Source: UBA8437 sp003445035 (GTDB taxonomy: Bacteria > Planctomycetota > Planctomycetia > Planctomycetales > Planctomycetaceae). Taken from it: a stretch of DNA of 8,651 bases. Where the stretch lies: the NCBI GenBank assembly GCA_937901285.1, contig CALCHI010000024.1:1-8651 (forward strand), read 5' to 3'. The notes beneath the pieces are model-generated. The model was not told where the DNA came from. It ran no database searches and saw nothing but the letters and a program-made list of their open reading frames with translations. A program made the translations under genes and the position numbers. This document shows positions 1 to 5,274 of this stretch, in pieces. Within the stretch, counting starts at the first letter, position 1. Each line of letters begins with the position of its first letter.

Positions 1-618
1 CCTGCCGGTCTCCAGGTCGATGCGGACGATGCCCGAATCGGCGGGAGCCAGTTCGTCGGCATGAGGGTCCTTCAGCCCGGCGTATCCGTAACCGGGTCGC
101 ACGTCGTTGATTCGGCGGAAATCGGGAGCGACGGCGGTCCGCCCGTCGGGACTGACCGAATAGACCGGGTGAGCCACCGTCTGTCGTTTGCGGGACCCGA
201 CGTCCATCACGTGGCAGACGAAACGGTCTCGCTGCCGATCGTTCCAGAGAACCCGGTGACGTGAACCGGGAAGCCACTGCAGCATGCACCCCTGCTGCCA
301 ACACCAGGCGTTGCTGTGGCCGAGGTCGATCCAGCGGTCTTCCTGTGCGAGATCCACCATGCCGATGCGAATGGTGTCCTTGCCGGTCGGCGACCGGTGC
401 TCGAAGGCGACCTCCATTCCCAGCACGTAACGGCTGGTGGGGTCGAACTGCAGCTTGTCGTAATATCCGAACCAGTGGTGCCTGGGACCGCTGGTGATGG
501 CCCGGGTCGGAAACCGCGTCTCCCGGTGGGCCCGGGCGGTCGCGGGCAGCAGTCCGGACGCGGCGGTGGCCGCCAGCGTGGAGAGGAAACCGCGTCGGTC
601 GACGGTCGATCGGGACAT
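1..618 (-). CDS. Tat-exported beta-propeller-like protein (N-terminal part, cut by window edge)
   Basis: This is the first 206 codons of a gene that continues past base 1. The frame is open from ATG at 618-616 to the window edge. An in-frame GTG lies directly upstream (621-619), and GAGG sits 6 bases before that GTG and 9 before the ATG, so either could be the start. The N-terminus is a twin-arginine signal: DRRGFL at residues 7-12, then an Ala-rich hydrophobic stretch, with an AxA-type cleavage site after ARA (28-30). The mature part begins with an aromatic segment (HHWFGYYDKLQFDPTSRYVL, 47-66), then short strand-like repeats including MLQWLPGSRHRVLWND (112-127) and YSVSPDGRT (153-161). The SPDG turn and the repeat pattern fit a WD40/TolB-like or oligogalacturonate-lyase-like propeller. 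I recall similar exported proteins from planctomycetes but no proven activity. It starts 31 bases after the permease stop, so it is probably the next gene of the efflux operon. Substrate, enzyme activity and role are unknown. Confidence 0.82.
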   Translation of the reverse strand, partial: MSRSTVDRRGFLSTLAATAASGLLPATARAHRETRFPTRAITSGPRHHWFGYYDKLQFDPTSRYVLGMEVAFEHRSPTGKDTIRIGMVDLAQEDRWIDLGHSNAWCWQQGCMLQWLPGSRHRVLWNDRQRDRFVCHVMDVGSRKRQTVAHPVYSVSPDGRTAVAPDFRRINDVRPGYGYAGLKDPHADELAPADSGIVRIDLETGR

Positions 619-649
619 CACTGGGGGCCTCGACAGGGCGGTCTTACGA

Positions 650-1975
650 CTATTCGTGCCGCAGGGCTTCGATCGGATCCATGTCGGCGGCGCGCTGAGC
701 GGGATAAACACCGAAAATGATTCCGACGCCGAGTGAAATTCCCACTGAAAGTGCGACCGACCATGGCGCAATCCGCGGCTCGAGAGAGTACACCTCGTCC
801 GGCAGCATGTCGGGGTTGATCAGCGTTGCCAGGCTCCGCAAACCACGGAACAGGGGGCCGCAGAACAGGCCGAAGCACACGCCGAGCAGGCCTCCGGTGG
901 TCGTCAGCACGACCGTCTCGACCAGGAACTGCTGAGTGATGTGGCTGCGGGTCGCGCCCAGGGCCCGGCGGATGCCAATCTCCCTGGTTCGTTCGGTGAC
1001 GGTGGCCAGCATGATGTTCATGATGCCGATGCCGCCGACCAGCAGGGAGATTCCGGCGATGACCACCAGCAGGATGTTGAACATCGCGCGGGTCCGCTCG
1101 GCCTGTTCCAGCAGTTCCTTGGGGACGACGACGGCGAAATCTTCCTGGTCGTGATATCGCTGGAGCAGCGTCTCGATGATCGAGGCCGTTTCGTTGACGT
1201 ACTCGATCGCGTTGACCTTGACGGTGATCTGGCTGAGCTGGACCTCTTCGCCGTACCAGTTGCTGCCTCCGACACCGACCCGTTTCATCACCATGTCGCC
1301 GATTCGCTGTCGCATGGTCTCCAGCGGGATGTAGGCGTCGAGGTTGTAGTCACGGGCGTCGAGGCTGCCGCCGATCGCGGCCGATGCCGTACGGGACTTG
1401 GTCTGACCGATGATCACGTAGTACTCGGTTCCGACCCAGATGGTCTTTCCGATCGGGTTCTCGTACGGGAAGAGCTTGGTGGTGGTTTCGTGACCGAGCA
1501 CGACCACTTTCTGTCCCCGGTCCCGCTGGGTGAGCCATCGGCCCCGGGCGATCTCCAACTGGTTGAGCGACAGGTACTCCTCCATGCAGCCGACGAGCTT
1601 GGAGTCGGTGGTCAGGTTGCCGTTCCGCAACTGGAACTGCAGTTCCCGCATCGGCACCGAACTCTCGATGCTGGGGATGTTCGACGTGATGCGGCGAAAA
1701 TCTGCGCGGGTGAGTCCGTAACGTCGGACCTGCGAACTGGCGGCGTTGCCATCGCTGGATGCGGTGGGCTTCTTGGTGCGGACGATGACGTTCTTGGCGC
1801 CCAGTTCCAGGATCTGCTGCTGAGCGCGGTAACTGACACCTTCTCCCATGGCCACCAGCCAGATGACCGTTGCCGTGCCGATGAAGATGCCCAGCGCGGC
1901 GAGGCTGGCTCGCATCTTCTGGACGGCCAGCCCTTTTAGCCCGAGCTGGAAGGTTCGGAGAAATGAACCACTCAC
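650..1975 (-). CDS. MacB/FtsX-type ABC transporter permease without an ATPase domain
   Basis: This is an inner-membrane permease of the MacB/FtsX family, 441 residues from GTG 1975. Its order is a short cytosolic N-terminus, TM1 (about 25-46, LGIFIGTATVIWLVAMGEG), a large periplasmic MacB_PCD-type domain (about 47-295), then the FtsX domain with TM2 (about 298-326), TM3 (354-373) and TM4 (403-426). The FtsX signature is clear: SLLVGGIGIMNIMLATVTER followed by TREIGIRRALGATR, and the C-terminus ends in the usual PAQRAADMDPIEALRHE. No Walker A or B sequence is present, so unlike E. coli MacB (about 650 residues) the ATPase must be a separate protein. The frame could begin at TTG 1996, but GTG 1975 has AGGGA (1988-1984) 8 bases upstream, while the TTG has no Shine-Dalgarno and falls in a small stem-loop. 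With two adaptors and TolC upstream it should be the motor-coupled core of a tripartite exporter. Export of a periplasmic or inner-membrane substrate is inferred from MacAB-TolC. Confidence 0.93.
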   Translation of the reverse strand: MSGSFLRTFQLGLKGLAVQKMRASLAALGIFIGTATVIWLVAMGEGVSYRAQQQILELGAKNVIVRTKKPTASSDGNAASSQVRRYGLTRADFRRITSNIPSIESSVPMRELQFQLRNGNLTTDSKLVGCMEEYLSLNQLEIARGRWLTQRDRGQKVVVLGHETTTKLFPYENPIGKTIWVGTEYYVIIGQTKSRTASAAIGGSLDARDYNLDAYIPLETMRQRIGDMVMKRVGVGGSNWYGEEVQLSQITVKVNAIEYVNETASIIETLLQRYHDQEDFAVVVPKELLEQAERTRAMFNILLVVIAGISLLVGGIGIMNIMLATVTERTREIGIRRALGATRSHITQQFLVETVVLTTTGGLLGVCFGLFCGPLFRGLRSLATLINPDMLPDEVYSLEPRIAPWSVALSVGISLGVGIIFGVYPAQRAADMDPIEALRHE

Positions 1976-2066
1976 GACGTCATTCCCTGTCTGCAACGGA
2001 CATTCAGGTTGCGGGCCGATTCCTGGTCATCGTGTCTGGGCAGTCCCACCGGTGCGGACGTTCGGG
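1976..2066 (-). other. Intergenic gap between adaptor 2 and the permease, with a stem-loop
   Basis: The 91-base gap holds one notable structure. An imperfect 7-bp stem pairs 1991-1997 with 2008-2014 (GCAAC/GTTGC core plus one wobble and one C-G pair) around a 10-base loop. It lies just upstream of the Shine-Dalgarno AGGGA (1988-1984) of the permease and covers the alternative TTG codon at 1996. No T-run follows it on the minus strand, so it does not look like an intrinsic terminator. It may slightly modulate permease translation or be a chance stem. Confidence 0.35.
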
Positions 2067-3671
2067 TCACCGTGACGAGAACGCCACTCCCTGACCTTTG
2101 GGTGAGGGTGTCTTGGGCGTGGGCTTGGGCTTGGAACTGCCCGACTTGGACTTGGCCGAATCGGCCGGCTTGCTGGTCTTGGGGGACTCATCGCCGGTTG
2201 CCTTGGCGGATCCGGTGATCTTCAGAGCCTCCTGTTGGGCTTCGGTGATGAAGGCAAGCGGATTCAGCACGACCTCCTGTCCGGCTTCCAGTCCGGAGAG
2301 GACCTCGACGAAATTGTCGTTGTTCTCGCCTGTCTGCAGGATTTGCTTCTTGATGCCCAGTGGCGTGTGGATCCAGCAGAGGGTCTCATTGTTTTCGGTT
2401 TCCACAACCGCGGCGACAGGGACTGTCAGCACGTTCTTCCGCGATGCGATCAGGACCTCGACCTCGGCGCTCATTCCGGGTTTCAGATCCCGGGATTGCG
2501 GCAACTGGATCACGGTGTCGTATTTCACGACATTCCCCGACCACCAGCCTGCCGGACGCGCCACTTTGGCCACCGAGACGACTTTCCCTTCCAGTGTCCG
2601 GTCGGGCAGAGTCACCCTGGCCGTCAGTCCGGGCGTGATCCGCTTGAGGATGGACTCGTGAACACCGATCTTGATCTGCATCTTGTCCAGGTCGGGCATC
2701 AGCAAAAGGACCTGATTCTTGTAGACGGTTGCCCCTTCCTGGACCTCGGGAGCATTCTTCCATCGGGCGGCTTTCGGATGGATCACCATTCCGGCGCGAG
2801 GCGCCTTGACCACGCAGTGCTTGAACTCCTCGATCGCGACATCTCGCCGGTGCTCGTCGGCGAAGGTCCGCTCGGCAGCGGCCTTGTATTCGGCCGTGGC
2901 GGACTTCAGTTCTCCCTGGAGTCTTTCCAGGCGTTCGGCCTTCGTGAACTTCTTCAGGACATCGATATTGGTTTCCTGGATGACCAGGTTCAGCCTTGCC
3001 TGGGAAAGCCGGAACTCTCGTTGCTCCACCTTCAGGCTACTGACGTAGCCGCGTTCGGCCATCATTCGGTCGTGATCCAGCATGTTCCGAGCGGTCAGAA
3101 CTCTGGACTTGCCGATCGCCAGGAGTTTTTCCAGCTCCGTCAGCCGTTCGACGAATTCCCCTTCCAGGTACGCTTTGACGGCCAACGCGGAGCGGTTCAT
3201 GTGAGCCTTCAGTTGCACCTCCCCGGCCTTGCACCAATGTGCGTACTTGGATCGCTCGTGGATCTGTTCCTCGATCAGCAGCGTGTCAAGTCGCAGCAGT
3301 TCTTCGCCTTCCTTGACGATGCTGCCGCTTTCGACGACCGATGTGATCGTATTCTGTCCCCGGACCTTGCAGCGAATCTCTGTGTTCTCAGAACTCTCAA
3401 GAGTCCCTGATTCGGTGACCGTCACGTCCAGGTCGTCCAATGCAACCTGGTAGGTCAATTGCGGGCCGTCCGACGAGGAGGGAAGCAGGGAACTGACGGC
3501 GACAGCCACGCCGACGAGCAGCAGGATTCCGGAACCGACGGCAATCATCCACCGTCGTGCTCCGCTGCTGGAGGCAGCGTATGTGGCAGCCTGCCCGACC
3601 GCGGGGCGGTCGGTGCTGTTCACTTCGGAATTGGAGGAGGCTTGGCCGTCCGGGAAAACCTCAGTCACCAT
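2067..3671 (-). CDS. HlyD/MacA-type periplasmic adaptor, second of a tandem pair
   Basis: This is an inner-membrane-anchored adaptor of 534 residues that should link the permease to the TolC channel. It has a Ser-rich cytosolic tail (1-38), a signal-anchor helix after GARR (about 41-64), and the first half of a lipoyl/barrel-sandwich domain (VTESGTLESSENTEI, then SGSIVKEGEELLRLDT, about 84-130). A long alpha-helical hairpin follows (about 131-285), then the second lipoyl half (CVVKAPRAGMVIHP, 286-299), a beta-barrel region (VLLLMPDLDKMQIKIGVHES, then WWSGNVVKYDTVIQLP) and a membrane-proximal region (LTVPVAAVVE ... GQEVVLNP). A Lys/Ser/Pro/Thr-rich tail (about 485-534) ends it. The hairpin tip reads HDRMMAERGYVS (200-211), so His and Met replace the Arg and Leu of the RxxxLxxxxxxS TolC-docking motif. 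Start ATG 3671 is supported by GGAAG (3683-3679) at 7 bases. It overlaps the first adaptor's end by 11 bases, suggesting coupled translation. The frame is open upstream to 3776, but that part lies inside the first adaptor gene. The two adaptors align along most of their length and arose by duplication. Confidence 0.93.
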   Translation of the reverse strand: MVTEVFPDGQASSNSEVNSTDRPAVGQAATYAASSSGARRWMIAVGSGILLLVGVAVAVSSLLPSSSDGPQLTYQVALDDLDVTVTESGTLESSENTEIRCKVRGQNTITSVVESGSIVKEGEELLRLDTLLIEEQIHERSKYAHWCKAGEVQLKAHMNRSALAVKAYLEGEFVERLTELEKLLAIGKSRVLTARNMLDHDRMMAERGYVSSLKVEQREFRLSQARLNLVIQETNIDVLKKFTKAERLERLQGELKSATAEYKAAAERTFADEHRRDVAIEEFKHCVVKAPRAGMVIHPKAARWKNAPEVQEGATVYKNQVLLLMPDLDKMQIKIGVHESILKRITPGLTARVTLPDRTLEGKVVSVAKVARPAGWWSGNVVKYDTVIQLPQSRDLKPGMSAEVEVLIASRKNVLTVPVAAVVETENNETLCWIHTPLGIKKQILQTGENNDNFVEVLSGLEAGQEVVLNPLAFITEAQQEALKITGSAKATGDESPKTSKPADSAKSKSGSSKPKPTPKTPSPKGQGVAFSSR

Positions 3672-5187
3672 AGTCGGGCTTCCGTGTTCGGGTCTTGCGC
3701 TTGGTTTTGCCGGCGGGAGGAGAGGTGTCCGGTGGCGTCTTGATCGCCTTGGGAGAGTCGGCCTGGCTGTCTTCAACGTGTCCTTGTGGATTGAGCAGGA
3801 CCCTGTCGCCCTCGTTCAACCCACCGAGGACGACGATGAACTCATCATTGCTGTCGCCCAGTTCCAGCGAACGAGGTTCGATTCCCTTTGAGGTCTTGAC
3901 CCAGCACAGGTGGCCATTTTCGGCTTCGACGACTGCGGCCACCGGGACCGACAGGACATCCTTGTGTTCGGCCACGACCACCTTCACGACCGCCGTCATT
4001 CCGGGCCGCAATCCGGCGACGGTGGGCAGTTCGATGATCGTGTCGTATTTCACCATGTTGCCGGTCCACCAGGCGGCGGGTCGGGTGACGCTGGCGACAG
4101 AGGAGATCTTGGCTTCGAGCGTCAGGTCGGAGAGGAGAATGGTGACCGGAAGACCCACCGCGACCCGTTCGATCATCTCTTCGTGGATCCCCACCTTGAT
4201 CTGCATCTGCGACAGATCGGGCATCAGCAACAGGACCTGGTCGTAACGAACGTTGACGCCCTCGGTGATTTCCGGTTCGTTCTTCCAGGGGGCCGGCAAC
4301 GGGTAGATGACCAGCCCGCCGCGGCTGGCCCTGATGACACAATTGGCCAGCTCTTCATGGGCACGTGTCCGTCTGGACAGGTTCATCGCCAGTTCCGCTT
4401 CGTCCCGTTTGACGTACGAATGGCCGGCCGTCAGGTTTCCCCGTCGGGTCTCCAGTTCCATGGCTTTCGTGAACCGTTTCAGGACATCCAGCCTGGTCCG
4501 GTTGACCGTCAACTCCAGCTGTGCCTGTTCGACGGTGAGCAATTGGCTCTGGACCTCGAGCTCCGTGACGAATCCCTGCTTGAAGAGGACTTCGGAACGG
4601 ACGAGCATCTTTTTGGACGCCTTGAGATTCGCGTCAGAGATCGCGACATCCTTCTGACGTTCCTTCAAATCGGTGACGTATTGGCCCTGTTCGTACGCCC
4701 GGATGGAGATCTTGGCCGTGGCCAGGCCTGTCGTGGTCTTGGCGAGGCTGGCTCGTGACTTGTGGACATTCGTCTTGGAGAGACTGAGGTTCTCTTCGAG
4801 TTCCTTGGTGTCCAGCCGTACGAGTTCGTCACCCGGTTTGACCACAGTCCCGCTGGGGATCACCCAGGTGACCGTGTTGGAGCCGCGGACCTTCGATTTG
4901 ATTTCCGTGTTGTTGCGGCTCTGCAGAGAGCCTTGTTCGGTGATGGTGATCAGCAGGTCGCCCCGGGTGACCTCATAGGTGATGGCCGTGTCGCCACCCT
5001 GTGTTGCGAACAGGGTGGGTTGCAGGGCCACGGCGGATGCGACGATGACAATCACGCCGAGACCGAGCACGAGCAGCATTCCCGATCGCTTGCGGGGCTG
5101 CTGTCGCGGACCGCTCGGCGGCCACGTGGGCGCATCCGTCCCGGGAGTTTCCGGGGGGGCGGCAGCCGGGATCTCTTCTGTCGTCAA
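3661..5187 (-). CDS. HlyD/MacA-type periplasmic adaptor, first of a tandem pair
   Basis: This is a membrane-fusion (adaptor) protein of 508 residues from TTG 5187. It has a Pro/Ala-rich cytosolic tail (1-36), a transmembrane anchor after QPRKRSG (about 37-57), and a lipoyl half (ITEQGSLQSRNNTEIKSKV, then SGTVVKPGDELVRLDT, to about 127). A helical hairpin spans about 128-282. The second lipoyl half is CVIRASRGGLVIYP (283-296), followed by a beta-barrel (VLLLMPDLSQMQIKVGIHEE, then WWTGNMVKYDTIIELP) and a membrane-proximal part (LSVPVAAVVEAENGHLCWV ... GDRVLLNP). The tail is basic (TKRKTRTRKPDYGD). The hairpin tip reads RSEVLFKQGFVT (197-208), matching the RxxxLxxxxxxS docking motif except for Thr in place of Ser. 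The open frame allows TTG 5205, but TTG 5187 has GGAG (5198-5195) 7 bases upstream and gives the more natural N-terminus MTTEEIPAA. It lies 87 bases after the TolC gene and overlaps the second adaptor, so it belongs to the exporter operon. The substrate is not evident. Confidence 0.93.
   Translation of the reverse strand: MTTEEIPAAAPPETPGTDAPTWPPSGPRQQPRKRSGMLLVLGLGVIVIVASAVALQPTLFATQGGDTAITYEVTRGDLLITITEQGSLQSRNNTEIKSKVRGSNTVTWVIPSGTVVKPGDELVRLDTKELEENLSLSKTNVHKSRASLAKTTTGLATAKISIRAYEQGQYVTDLKERQKDVAISDANLKASKKMLVRSEVLFKQGFVTELEVQSQLLTVEQAQLELTVNRTRLDVLKRFTKAMELETRRGNLTAGHSYVKRDEAELAMNLSRRTRAHEELANCVIRASRGGLVIYPLPAPWKNEPEITEGVNVRYDQVLLLMPDLSQMQIKVGIHEEMIERVAVGLPVTILLSDLTLEAKISSVASVTRPAAWWTGNMVKYDTIIELPTVAGLRPGMTAVVKVVVAEHKDVLSVPVAAVVEAENGHLCWVKTSKGIEPRSLELGDSNDEFIVVLGGLNEGDRVLLNPQGHVEDSQADSPKAIKTPPDTSPPAGKTKRKTRTRKPDYGD
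3679..3683 (-). promoter_or_regulatory. Ribosome binding site of the second adaptor, inside the first adaptor gene
   Basis: The minus strand reads GGAAG, then 7 bases, then ATG (3671-3669). The site lies within the last codons of the upstream adaptor, whose TGA is at 3663-3661. This fixes the start inside the overlap and rejects the 35-residue upstream extension. Ribosomes ending the first adaptor could reinitiate here. Confidence 0.6.
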
Positions 5188-5274
5188 GTTCCGTCTCCGG
5201 TCCAAACGTCCGTCACTCGGCGACGACCGCCCGGCCTTGGGTTGGTTGGTGGAAAGTGTGCCTGGCTGGCCTCG
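5188..5274 (-). other. Intergenic gap between the TolC gene and adaptor 1
   Basis: This 87-base gap contains the GGAG Shine-Dalgarno (5198-5195) for the TTG start of adaptor 1. A short CCAA-repeat-like stretch lies near 5236-5250. I see no hairpin followed by a T-run on the minus strand, so read-through from the TolC gene is likely. Confidence 0.45.

Noticed and set aside
619..649. Possible terminator between the permease and the propeller-like gene
   Set aside because: The 31 bases contain a C-run on the minus strand but no stable stem followed by a T-run.
941..1939. Long plus-strand open frame antisense to the permease
   Set aside because: Its translation is Asp/Gly/His/Leu-rich without domains, and the opposite strand encodes a clear FtsX permease. 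It is a by-product of GC-biased codon use.
2235..3410. 391-codon plus-strand open frame antisense to adaptor 2
   Set aside because: It has no recognisable motif and its composition is typical of an antisense shadow. The minus strand is a full-length adaptor.
3672..3776. Upstream extension of adaptor 2 to an ATG-type start at 3776
   Set aside because: It would add 35 Arg/Pro-rich residues inside the first adaptor gene, while ATG 3671 has a good Shine-Dalgarno.
3910..4758. Plus-strand open frame antisense to adaptor 1
   Set aside because: It shows the same shadow composition and lies entirely within a well-supported gene on the other strand.
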